In this document: positions 7,000 to 13,800 of the stretch, piece after piece
Numbering within the stretch: the stretch's first letter is position 1
How the letters are laid out: each line of letters opens with the position of its first letter
Origin: Bacteroidales bacterium
GTDB taxonomy: Bacteria; Bacteroidota; Bacteroidia; Bacteroidales; Muribaculaceae
DNA: 16,549 bases
NCBI GenBank assembly: GCA_900769345.1
Contig: CAAGGJ010000036.1
Span: 1 to 16,549 of the forward strand
Reading direction: 5' to 3'
The notes under the pieces: model-generated
What the model was told of the DNA's origin: nothing
The model's input: the letters and a program-made list of their open reading frames with translations, nothing else
Databases searched by the model: none
Program-made: the position numbers and the translations under genes

Positions 7000-7596
7000 T
7001 TATAGCGAGCGGTTGATTTGCTCGATATAGTCGAGAATTTCGTCGCGGCCGCGGCCGTCCTCCGACGAGGTTTCGAAAATCGGAGGCAATTCCTCCCAAG
7101 TTTCGAGCAGTTGCTTCTTATAGGCAGCCACGTGGCGACCGCCGATGACTTTGCCGAGTTTGTCCATCTTGGTGAACACAATGCTGAAGGGTACGCCGTT
7201 TTCGCCGCACCATTCCATAAACTCGAGGTCGATTTTCTGCGGTTCGTGGCGAGAATCAACGAGCACAAACAGGTTGGTCATCTGCTGACGGCCAAGTACA
7301 TATCCCTCAATCATGCGTCGCAGCTCTTCGCGGCTGTCCTTGCCTCGGCGAGCGTAACCGTAGCCGGGGAGGTCCACAATATACCATTGCTCATTGATTA
7401 GGAAATGGTTGATGAGCATGGTTTTTCCCGGTGTAGATGACGTCTTAGCCAAACCATTGTGCCCAGTGAGCATGTTGATTAGCGACGATTTGCCCACGTT
7501 GGAGCGGCCGATGAAGGCATACTCGGGCAGAGTGGTGTTGGGGCACTTGCTTACGGTGCTGTTGCTAATCTCGAATTTTGCCGATTTGATAATCAT
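7000..7596 (-). CDS. engB: Ribosome biogenesis GTP-binding protein EngB/YsxC/YihA
   Basis: Small cytoplasmic GTPase of 198 residues, normal length for the family, needed for late assembly of the 50S subunit in many bacteria. All GTPase motifs are visible: G1 GRSNVGKSS at 30-38, the STPGKT switch I threonine region at 54-59, G3 DLPGYG at 75-80, G4 TKMD at 142-145 and G5 TSS at 176-178. The ATG at 7596 gives the usual short N-terminal extension (MIIKSAKFEIS) before the G domain. It lies 115 bp downstream of alaS on the same strand, with a hairpin in between and no promoter match that I can find, so it may rely partly on read-through from alaS. Confidence 0.95.
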   Translation of the reverse strand: MIIKSAKFEISNSTVSKCPNTTLPEYAFIGRSNVGKSSLINMLTGHNGLAKTSSTPGKTMLINHFLINEQWYIVDLPGYGYARRGKDSREELRRMIEGYVLGRQQMTNLFVLVDSRHEPQKIDLEFMEWCGENGVPFSIVFTKMDKLGKVIGGRHVAAYKKQLLETWEELPPIFETSSEDGRGRDEILDYIEQINRSL

Positions 7597-7621
7597 AGTG
7601 AGCAGTTTTTATCGATTAGTA

Positions 7622-7654
7622 AAGGGAAGTGGGTGTGATTAGTCCACTTCCCTT
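7622..7654 (-). terminator. Hairpin between alaS and engB (terminator or attenuator)
   Basis: aagggaagtgg (7622-7632) and ccacttccctt (7644-7654) form a perfect 11-bp stem with an 11-nt loop. On the minus strand it is followed only by TTTAC, a weak T-run, and it ends 25 bp before the engB ATG. It may end alaS transcripts or act as a partial terminator in a shared transcript. Confidence 0.6.
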
Positions 7655-7711
7655 GATTGTTATTTCGTTTTTGAAAAATTCTTGTTCTAAGAACCGTTCG
7701 GGTCGTGCCCA

Positions 7712-10336
7712 TTAGAGGTTGGCGCGAACTATCTCGCTCATCTTATCGAGAGCACTCGAAAGACCGTCGCAATTCTTGCCACCAGCCTGAGCGAAGTGAG
7801 GCTGACCGCCACCGCCACCTTGAATAAGTTTAGCGGCTTCGCGAACAATCTTCGAAGCGTTGAGAGCGTCGGAAACAAGATTCTCGGCAATCATCACTGT
7901 GAGGGTAGGACGGCCGTTGTTTTGAGTGGCAGCAAGGAAGATGATATTTTCCTTAACATTGGCTTTGAGGTCGAGAGCTACGCCCTTCACTACATCGGCT
8001 ATGCGAGGACCTTTGAGGTAAGCAATCTTTACCGAGCCGGTTTCTACGGCATCGGCAAGCACTTGCTTCGACAGGTTCTTGATGCGCTCCTGCATGTATT
8101 CCTCGGCTTGCTTGCGAAGCGAGGCGTTTTCGGCAATCGACTTCTGAAGAGCTACAAGCACGTTAGGCGTGTTGTTGAGGAGTTCGCGAACCTTGCCGAG
8201 GGTGTCCTCGATAGAGTAGATGGCGTCTTCAACATTTTCGCCGGTGATGGCTTCGATGCGGCGAATGCCGGCAGCGATGCTGCTTTCGCTCACAATCTTG
8301 ATTAGACCGATGTTACCGGTGTTGTCAACGTGCGTACCGCCACAAAGTTCGATCGACGATCCGTATTTGATAACGCGCACCGAGTCGCCATACTTTTCGC
8401 CGAAGAGAGCCATTGCTCCAAGTGCGCGAGCATCGGCTATAGGCATATTGCGGCGTTCGTCGCGCGGAATAGCCATGCGCACCTTTTCGTTGGCGAGGCG
8501 TTCCACTTTGCGAATCTCTTCTTGAGTCATCTTCTGGAAGTGAGAGAAGTCGAAGCGAAGCATCTTGGCATCTACATAGCTGCCTTTCTGCTCGACATGA
8601 GTGCCGAGCACCTCACGAAGTGCTTCGTGAAGCAAGTGAGTGGCAGTGTGGTTGGCAGCGATGGCTCGACGTGCTTTGCTGTCGATAGTTGCGTGGAATG
8701 TCTCGGTAACGTCGCTTGGCAACTTCTTGCTCAGGTGGATGGGTAGGTTATTCTCGCGCTTGGTGTCGAAGATTTCTATTACTTCGTCGCCACAGGTGAG
8801 TTTACCTTTATCGCCCACTTGGCCGCCCATTTCGGCGTAGAATGGGGTACGGCTGAGCACAATCTGATAGAATTCGTTGTTTTTCTGCTTAACCTTGCGA
8901 TAGCGAAGGATTTCGGTGTCGACTTCTTCGAGGTCGTAGCCCACAAATTCGGTTTCGCCGGCTTTGAGTTCCACCCAGTCGGTGGCCTCGACTGCAGCGG
9001 CATTTCGAGCGCGTTGCTTTTGCTGTTGCATTTCGGCATCAAATTCCTCGATGTTTGCTTCAAGACCATTCTCACGGAGGATGAGTTCGGTGAGGTCGAG
9101 CGGGAATCCGTAGGTGTCGTAGAGCACGAATGCGTCGTGGCCGCTGATTTTGTTCTTACCGGCAGCTTTGGTGTCGGCAATCACCTTGTCGAGCATCTTG
9201 ATGCCGGTCTCGAGAGTGCGGAGGAAGCTGTCTTCTTCTTCTTTGATAACGCTCTTAATGAGAGAACTTTGGCTCTTGATTTCGGGATAAGCTTCGCCCA
9301 TCGATTCGATGAGTGTGTCGATGAGGCGATACATAAATGCTTCGCGCTGACCGAGGAATGTGTAGCCATAACGCACGGCGCGGCGCAAGATGCGTCGGAT
9401 CACATAGCCGGCCTTGGCATTAGATGGCAATTGCGAGTCGGCAATTGAGAAAGCTATGGTGCGAACGTGGTCGGCAACTACGCGCATAGCCACGTCGCAT
9501 TGCTTGTCGTCGCCGTATTTCTTGTCGGCTATTTCGCCTATTTTGCTGATGAGTGGTTGGAACACATCGGTGTCGTAGTTCGATGTCTTGCCCTGGAGAG
9601 CCATACAGAGGCGTTCGAAGCCCATACCGGTGTCGATAACTTTATTGGGAAGGGGTTCGAGAGAGCCGTCGGCTTTGCGGTTATACTGCATAAACACGAG
9701 GTTCCAAATTTCGATAACTTGCGGATGGTTGCCGTTAACGAGGTCGCGACCGGGTGTTTGAGCTTTTTCTTCGGCGCTGCGGATGTCGATGTGTATTTCA
9801 GAACAGGGACCGCATGGACCTGTGTCGCCCATTTCCCAGAAGTTGTCGTGACGGTTACCGTTGATGATGTGATCTTTGGGCAAGTGCTTTTCCCAAATGG
9901 CAGCTGCTTCGTTGTCGCGCTCGAGGCCTTCGGCAGCAAAACCTTCGAAAACGGTAGCATAGAGGTGCTCAGGATTGAGTTTTAGCACTTCGGTGAGGTA
10001 TTCCCAAGCCCAATCGATAGCTTCTTTCTTGAAATAATCGCCAAACGACCAGTTGCCGAGCATCTCGAACATGGTGTGGTGGTAGGTGTCGTGACCCACT
10101 TCCTCGAGGTCGTTGTGCTTGCCGCTCACGCGAAGGCACTTTTGCGAATCGGCAACGCGTGGCCACTTTATTGCCACATTGCCTAAAATAATATCCTTAA
10201 ACTGGTTCATACCGGCATTGGTGAACATCAGTGTAGGGTCGTCCTTGATGACCATAGGTGCAGAGGGCACTATTTGGTGTCCTTTACTGCGAAAGAATTC
10301 AATAAATGATTCTCGAGTTTCTTTTGATGTAAGCAT
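7712..10336 (-). CDS. alaS: Alanine--tRNA ligase
   Basis: Class II aminoacyl-tRNA synthetase of 874 residues, full length, which charges tRNA-Ala and edits mischarged Ser/Gly. The aminoacylation domain fills about 1-245, with the motif 2-like region near GHDTYHHTMFEMLGNWSFGDYF at 81-102 and motif 3 MGFERL at 238-243. The tRNA-recognition domain follows to about 450. The editing domain carries the zinc motifs HTATH (563-567) and CGGTH (665-669). The C-terminal oligomerisation/C-Ala domain ends with the glycine-rich GGGGGQPHFAQAGG at about 840-853. ATG 10336 (MLTSKETRESFIEFF) is the standard start. It is followed by engB on the same strand and faces merR across overlapping promoters. No frameshift or missing motif. 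Confidence 0.98.
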   Translation of the reverse strand: MLTSKETRESFIEFFRSKGHQIVPSAPMVIKDDPTLMFTNAGMNQFKDIILGNVAIKWPRVADSQKCLRVSGKHNDLEEVGHDTYHHTMFEMLGNWSFGDYFKKEAIDWAWEYLTEVLKLNPEHLYATVFEGFAAEGLERDNEAAAIWEKHLPKDHIINGNRHDNFWEMGDTGPCGPCSEIHIDIRSAEEKAQTPGRDLVNGNHPQVIEIWNLVFMQYNRKADGSLEPLPNKVIDTGMGFERLCMALQGKTSNYDTDVFQPLISKIGEIADKKYGDDKQCDVAMRVVADHVRTIAFSIADSQLPSNAKAGYVIRRILRRAVRYGYTFLGQREAFMYRLIDTLIESMGEAYPEIKSQSSLIKSVIKEEEDSFLRTLETGIKMLDKVIADTKAAGKNKISGHDAFVLYDTYGFPLDLTELILRENGLEANIEEFDAEMQQQKQRARNAAAVEATDWVELKAGETEFVGYDLEEVDTEILRYRKVKQKNNEFYQIVLSRTPFYAEMGGQVGDKGKLTCGDEVIEIFDTKRENNLPIHLSKKLPSDVTETFHATIDSKARRAIAANHTATHLLHEALREVLGTHVEQKGSYVDAKMLRFDFSHFQKMTQEEIRKVERLANEKVRMAIPRDERRNMPIADARALGAMALFGEKYGDSVRVIKYGSSIELCGGTHVDNTGNIGLIKIVSESSIAAGIRRIEAITGENVEDAIYSIEDTLGKVRELLNNTPNVLVALQKSIAENASLRKQAEEYMQERIKNLSKQVLADAVETGSVKIAYLKGPRIADVVKGVALDLKANVKENIIFLAATQNNGRPTLTVMIAENLVSDALNASKIVREAAKLIQGGGGGQPHFAQAGGKNCDGLSSALDKMSEIVRANL

Positions 10337-10380
10337 CGATTGAAATTTTGTATATAATTGGTTATTTATTAATCGCTTTG

Positions 10381-10411
10381 TTTGAAAAAATAAACTTATT
10401 GTTTATCTTTG
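10381..10411 (+). promoter_or_regulatory. Promoter of the MerR-type regulator with spacer dyad
   Basis: TTTG at 10381-10384 and TATCTTTG at 10404-10411, spacer 19 bp, match both consensus elements. The spacer region holds the inverted repeat ATAAAC-ttatt-GTTTAT (10390-10406), overlapping the start of the -7 element. MerR regulators classically bind dyads in the promoter spacer, so autoregulation is plausible. The transcript start would be near 10418. Confidence 0.7.
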
Positions 10412-10425
10412 TTGCACATAGCCCA

Positions 10426-10457
10426 CAAAATTACTCCAAAATTACGTTTTTTGCAAA
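10426..10457 (-). promoter_or_regulatory. Candidate alaS promoter overlapping the merR start region
   Basis: On the minus strand, TTTG at 10457-10454 and TAATTTTG at 10433-10426 are separated by 20 bp. Transcription would start near 10419, giving an alaS leader of about 83 nt. A second TAATTTTG lies at 10444-10437 without a matching -33. The site overlaps the merR transcript start and reaches its ATG. Confidence 0.5.
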
Positions 10458-10798
10458 TGGATACCAACGACTTAAATAAAAAATTCTATAAAATCAGTGA
10501 TGTGGCTGCCATATTGGGCATTCCTGCCACCACTTTGCGCTATTGGGAGAAGGAATTTACCATCATCAAACCTCGCCGTAATGCCAAGAACATAAGGTTC
10601 TACACTCCGGCCGATATCGAGACCATACGCAAGGTGTATTATCTCGTGAAGGAGAAGGGGCTAAAGCTTGATGCAGCCCAAGAGCAGATTCGCCGCAATC
10701 GCGCCAATGTGGATAAGCGATTTGAGGTAATAGAGCGCCTCAAGGAAATAAAAAATGAGCTCCTTGAACTCGATGAGGCATTGTCGAAGTTGGAATAA
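10457..10798 (+). CDS. MerR family transcriptional regulator
   Basis: DNA-binding protein of 113 residues. The helix-turn-helix is at about 10-30 (YKISDVAAILGIPATTLRYW), followed by the wing (IRFYTPADIETIRKV, 46-60) and second helical pair. Residues 80-113 form a charged dimerisation helix (VIERLKEIKNELLELDEALSKL). There is no effector-binding domain and no metal-binding cysteine, so the signal is unknown. ATG 10457 is preferred over the upstream start at 10409 because that start lies inside the promoter's -7 element. It is transcribed away from alaS, with overlapping promoters, and its promoter spacer carries a dyad suited to autoregulation. Its target genes cannot be named from this window; alaS and merR itself are the candidates by position. 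Confidence 0.9.
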   Translation: MDTNDLNKKFYKISDVAAILGIPATTLRYWEKEFTIIKPRRNAKNIRFYTPADIETIRKVYYLVKEKGLKLDAAQEQIRRNRANVDKRFEVIERLKEIKNELLELDEALSKLE

Positions 10799-10840
10799 TA
10801 TATTGCCGAAAAAACGCAGTAGAATAATATCGAGTAAAAA

Positions 10841-10906
10841 AAAGCAGGACATCGGTGTGCTTGCGGTCGGTTGGATGACCGATGTGATAGCCGGGTGTCC
10901 TGCTTT
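10841..10906. terminator. Hairpin terminator between merR and fprA
   Basis: aaagcaggaca (10841-10851) pairs perfectly with tgtcctgcttt (10896-10906), 11 bp. The 44-nt interior can fold further: catcggt (10850-10856) with accgatg (10878-10884), or tcggt (10867-10871) with accga (10878-10882). On the minus strand the stem is followed by an unbroken T-run (A's at 10836-10843 on plus), an excellent terminator for fprA. The plus-strand tail TTTATCT is weaker but can end merR transcripts. Confidence 0.8.
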
Positions 10907-10927
10907 ATCTGTGGATGTATGTGAGGC

Positions 10928-12091
10928 TTATTGCAGAAGTTGATCGGCAAGAGCATTGAGTTGCTCTAATGTGTTGTCCTTAACTGTGGATTCCACAGTG
11001 ACAATAGGCTGCAATATGTTTATGTTCTTGAGATTCTGAAGCATCTCGCACATTTTTCGGCCTGCCATAGGTGCCCAAGAACCGTTTTCTATAATACCAA
11101 CGGTGCGATTTTGGAAATTTTTAGATGCAAGATGGTGCAAGAAAGTGTCCATCACGGGCATAATGCCACCGTCGTAGGTGGGGGCAGCGAGCACAAGACG
11201 ATCGTGGCGGAAGGCATCTTCGAGGGCTTCAGCCATATCGTCGCGAGCAATGTCGGCGGTAGCTACCTTGATGTCGCTCTTGGTGGCAATGATGTCGGCG
11301 AGTGCCAAAGCGGCTTTGGCAGTGTTGCCGTGAAGGCTGCAGTAGGCTATGAATATACCTTTGTCTTCGGCTTTATAGCTGCTCCAAGTGTTGTATTTGT
11401 CGATGTAATACTCAAGATTTTCGCTCAATATCGGACCGTGGAGCGGGCAGATGGTGCGAATGTCGAGCAGAGCGGCTTTTTTGAGCAAAGCCTGCACTTG
11501 AGCGCCGTATTTTCCGCAGATATTGAAGTAGTAGCGGCGGGCTTCGCAAGTCCATGCTTCATCGGTGTCGAGAGCGCCAAATTTGCCAAAAGCGTCGGCT
11601 GAAAAAAGTATTTTCTCCTCTTGTTCGTAAGCTACCATCACCTCAGGCCAGTGCACCATAGGTGCCATGAAGAACTTCAGCGTGTGTGCACCGAGTGCAA
11701 GGTTGTCGCCTTCGTTCACCACCATCATGCGATTGCTGTAGTCGGTGGTAAAGAATCGCTTCATCATGGGCAAAGCACGAGCCGAGCATACTCCTGTGAG
11801 ATTGGGGTAAAGATCGAGTATGCGACTGATAACCGAAGAGTGGTCGGGCTCCATGTGGCTGATAATCAAGTATTGGGGAACCTTTCCTTGGAGTTGAGCC
11901 TCAAGATTGGCTAACCACTGGTCGGCGAAGCGAGCATCCACGGTGTCGAGGATAGCCGTTTTTTCGTCGAGAATAACATAAGAATTATAAGCTATGCCGT
12001 TGGGGATGATGTATTGTCCCTCAAACAGGTCGAGTTCGTGGTCGTCGACCCCGATATATCTCACGGCGTCAGAAATGCTTACGTTTGACAT
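10928..12091 (-). CDS. Flavodiiron protein (A-type flavoprotein, FprA family)
   Basis: Cytoplasmic enzyme of 387 residues that reduces O2 to water and/or NO to N2O, protecting anaerobes. The N-terminal metallo-beta-lactamase-like domain (1-240) has all diiron ligands expected: His79, Glu81 and Asp83 in HMEPDH, His147 in VHWPE, Asp166 in SADAFG and His218 in CPLHGP. The C-terminal flavodoxin domain begins at about 245 (GIFIAYCSLHGNTAKAA), with the FMN phosphate loop SLHGNT and a second loop APTYDGG at 303-309. There is no fused rubredoxin or flavin reductase domain, so a separate electron donor is needed and none is encoded here. ATG 12091 gives the standard length. A -7 element lies 66 bp upstream and a strong terminator follows. 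O2 versus NO preference cannot be decided from sequence. Confidence 0.95.
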   Translation of the reverse strand: MSNVSISDAVRYIGVDDHELDLFEGQYIIPNGIAYNSYVILDEKTAILDTVDARFADQWLANLEAQLQGKVPQYLIISHMEPDHSSVISRILDLYPNLTGVCSARALPMMKRFFTTDYSNRMMVVNEGDNLALGAHTLKFFMAPMVHWPEVMVAYEQEEKILFSADAFGKFGALDTDEAWTCEARRYYFNICGKYGAQVQALLKKAALLDIRTICPLHGPILSENLEYYIDKYNTWSSYKAEDKGIFIAYCSLHGNTAKAALALADIIATKSDIKVATADIARDDMAEALEDAFRHDRLVLAAPTYDGGIMPVMDTFLHHLASKNFQNRTVGIIENGSWAPMAGRKMCEMLQNLKNINILQPIVTVESTVKDNTLEQLNALADQLLQ

Positions 12092-12156
12092 AGTTTTGAT
12101 GATTATTTTGTTGTTGAATTATTCAAATTGATTTTTCAAAAATATTATTTTGCACG

Positions 12157-12164
12157 CAAAATTA
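12157..12164 (-). promoter_or_regulatory. -7 promoter element for fprA
   Basis: On the minus strand this reads TAATTTTGC, a close match to TAnnTTTG. No good -33 element lies upstream. The leader would be about 60 nt. Confidence 0.45.
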
Positions 12165-12218
12165 CAATAATTATATGAATATGTAAATTTTTGCTTCGGT
12201 TTATCGCGTTATATCCGC

Positions 12219-12944
12219 TCAAATCAGCGCAAAAATGCCGCTGATAATGAGATAGATATATACTACTTTGCGCAGGGCTTCGATGCTTATGCGTCGAAAC
12301 ACCAAGCTGCCTATGTAGGTGCCTGCGATTACAGCCAACGCTGCGTAGCACCATGCTGTGCCAACTTCGGCTGTTAGAAATCCCTCGCGGGCGCGATAGA
12401 GTGTCATTGCCAAGTTGCCTATCAGAAAATAGGCTTGAGTGATGGCTATGTAGGCTTCTTTTTGCGAGGTGGCGGCAATGAAGTAGAGCACCGCTGGCGG
12501 ACCTTGCATGCCGCATGTGCCGCCCATAATTCCCGACAAGGCGCCCATACCTATCTGTGTGGGTAGGCTGGGCTTGAGCGATATGCGTGAGCGGATGAAA
12601 AGAAAGTATAGGGCTACGACTATGAGTATAATGCCGAGAACCTTCTTTAGCACCGAGTCGCTTGTTACGGCTATGAGTTGCACACCGAAATACGATGCTA
12701 TAATAAATGTGGCAAGTATGGGCAGAAGTTTGTGCCACTCGATGTGCCGCCAAGTGCGTGCTACTATGATGAGCGATGTGGTAGATGCCAGCAGTCCCGA
12801 TAGGGTGGTGGCTTCGCCATACGATGGCATAATGTGGGGCAACACACTCATTATGAATATGCCGAACCCAAATCCGCACACTCGCTGCACGAAACTTGCA
12901 GCGAGGGCAAAGACGAATAATATGCTTATCGAGGCTATATCCAT
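12219..12944 (-). CDS. TSUP/TauE-SafE family membrane transporter
   Basis: Integral inner-membrane protein of 241 residues with about seven to eight hydrophobic spans. The two family-type glycine-rich repeats are visible: RVCGFGFGIF at 21-30 and GALSGIMGGTCGMQGPPAV at 134-152, including the conserved GPP. Members of TSUP (PF01925) export or import sulfur-containing organic anions such as sulfite, sulfoacetate or taurine. The specific substrate here is unknown. ATG 12944 (MDIASISILFVFALAASF) places the first span immediately at the N-terminus, as usual. The gene lies upstream of fprA on the same strand with a 127-bp gap that holds an fprA promoter element, so co-transcription is uncertain. I find no -7 match upstream; a 34-bp inverted repeat lies there instead. 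Confidence 0.88.
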   Translation of the reverse strand: MDIASISILFVFALAASFVQRVCGFGFGIFIMSVLPHIMPSYGEATTLSGLLASTTSLIIVARTWRHIEWHKLLPILATFIIASYFGVQLIAVTSDSVLKKVLGIILIVVALYFLFIRSRISLKPSLPTQIGMGALSGIMGGTCGMQGPPAVLYFIAATSQKEAYIAITQAYFLIGNLAMTLYRAREGFLTAEVGTAWCYAALAVIAGTYIGSLVFRRISIEALRKVVYIYLIISGIFALI

Positions 12945-12965
12945 AACTTATCTTTATAAACGCGA

Positions 12966-12999
12966 ATATGCTGCCACATGTTTAGCAGTGACAGCATAT
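12966..12999. repeat. Inverted repeat upstream of the TSUP gene
   Basis: atatgctg-c-cac (12966-12977) pairs with gtg-a-cagcatat (12988-12999), 11 bp with one mismatch around a 10-nt loop. It lies 21 bp before the TSUP start and 115 bp after the DUF3127 stop, with no long T-run on either side. It could be a weak terminator for the DUF3127 gene or an operator for the transporter. Confidence 0.55.
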
Positions 13000-13114
13000 A
13001 TATCTTATAGTGTAATAATGGGCGAGCCGGCGCATTGCTTGCTCTTGCCATGCAACTTTTGTTAAAAAATAGTATGATCGGTAGTGTGGCTATGATGCCT
13101 CCTTCGCAACGATT

Positions 13115-13504
13115 TTAGAATGGAAGGTCGTCGTTGTCGTTAGCTGCAGGGCCGAATCCACTTGGAGGAACCGGTGGCATAGGAGCTGCCGGACCTTGAG
13201 GTGCCGGTGTTGCGCCCTGAACGGGAGCACCTTCTGTTACTTTTTCTGCAGCATAGCCGCGGATGTTGGTGTAGTAACGACCTTGATATTCGCGGCTTTC
13301 GATGTCGAACTTGAGGTTGATAACATCGCCAACTTCAAAATTATATTGGTCGGCACGGTCGCCGAAAAAGTCGAATGCTATGGTCTTTGGATAAGTGTCC
13401 AATGTTTCGAGCACATAGTCTTGCTTTTTCCATGGGTTGCCTGATGATTTCGCTACACCTGTAACGAGATCCATCTTCTTGATGATTTTTCCTTTAACTT
13501 CCAT
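13115..13504 (-). CDS. DUF3127 family protein with SSB-like acidic C-terminal tip
   Basis: Protein of 129 residues matching the DUF3127 family common in Bacteroidota, whose function is not established. Residues 1-88 are beta-rich with an OB-fold-like pattern (MEVKGKIIKKMDLVTGVAKSS, then YVLETLDTYPKTIAFDFFGDRA and VINLKFDIESREYQGRYYTNIRGY). Residues 90-120 are a flexible Pro/Ala/Gly linker. The last residues are ANDNDDLPF. This layout, a folded domain, disordered linker and acidic tip ending in D-D-x-P-F, is that of single-stranded DNA-binding protein, whose tip recruits DNA-repair and replication proteins. A nucleic-acid role is therefore inferred, not shown. A -7 element lies 55 bp upstream. 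It is unrelated by operon to the TSUP gene, which lies 170 bp downstream. Confidence 0.88.
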   Translation of the reverse strand: MEVKGKIIKKMDLVTGVAKSSGNPWKKQDYVLETLDTYPKTIAFDFFGDRADQYNFEVGDVINLKFDIESREYQGRYYTNIRGYAAEKVTEGAPVQGATPAPQGPAAPMPPVPPSGFGPAANDNDDLPF

Positions 13505-13558
13505 ATATTGTTATTGATTCTTATTATGTTCGTTATGTTTGTTTTGGGTATTGTCCTG

Positions 13559-13566
13559 CAAATTTA
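13559..13566 (-). promoter_or_regulatory. -7 promoter element for the DUF3127 gene
   Basis: On the minus strand this reads TAAATTTGC, fitting TAnnTTTG. Only an imperfect -33 (TCTG, near 13588-13591) is present. The leader would be about 50 nt. Confidence 0.5.
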
Positions 13567-13620
13567 CGGAATCAAATTCGAATTTTGCAGAAAACCGGCG
13601 ATTATTTGCGAAAAATTATT

Positions 13621-13657
13621 AACAAGTGGCCGTTTTTGGTTTTAGGACCTACTTGTT
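13621..13657. repeat. Imperfect inverted repeat in the divergent intergenic region
   Basis: aacaagtggcc (13621-13631) faces ggacctacttgtt (13645-13657): seven perfect outer pairs, then two GG/CC blocks separated by single-base bulges. It is midway between the two divergent promoters. The minus strand continues into AATAATTTTT, so a terminator of an unseen antisense transcript is one option; an operator or small RNA is another. Confidence 0.45.
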
Positions 13658-13761
13658 TTGAAAAGCACCGAGATGCATCTGTTTTGCGCGGAAATGTGAC
13701 GATAAGCAGCAATAAAAACATTTTTTAGAGATAGATAATCGAAATTAGCAAACATTTGATT

Positions 13762-13769
13762 TATCTTTG
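13762..13769 (+). promoter_or_regulatory. -7 promoter element for rsfS-ftsH
   Basis: tatctttgc matches TAnnTTTG with a leader of about 25 nt before ATG 13801. No convincing TTTG is at the -33 distance. Confidence 0.5.
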
Positions 13770-13800
13770 CAGAATGAAGTGAAACAAGCAAATATAATTT

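Larger units (their letters stand above)
13505..13800. other. Divergent intergenic region between DUF3127 gene and rsfS
   Basis: This 296-bp region holds the DUF3127 promoter element near 13559-13566, the rsfS promoter element near 13762-13769, and between them an imperfect inverted repeat (13621-13657). I find no credible coding frame or tRNA in it. The frame running antisense to rsfS from 14175 to 13642 looks like a shadow. Confidence 0.6.

Noticed and set aside
7796..9985. Several 100-200 codon plus-strand frames inside alaS
   Set aside because: They mirror the third-position bias of alaS on the opposite strand and have no independent start signals.
12223..12245. Short inverted repeat (atcagcg / cgctgat) at the end of the TSUP gene
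   Set aside because: The stem is only 7 bp, lies within the coding end and has a poor T-run, so I did not call it a terminator.
12145..12879. 244-codon minus-strand frame overlapping the TSUP gene
   Set aside because: It is rich in His, Ser and Arg, typical of an out-of-frame shadow, while the overlapping frame has clear TSUP motifs.
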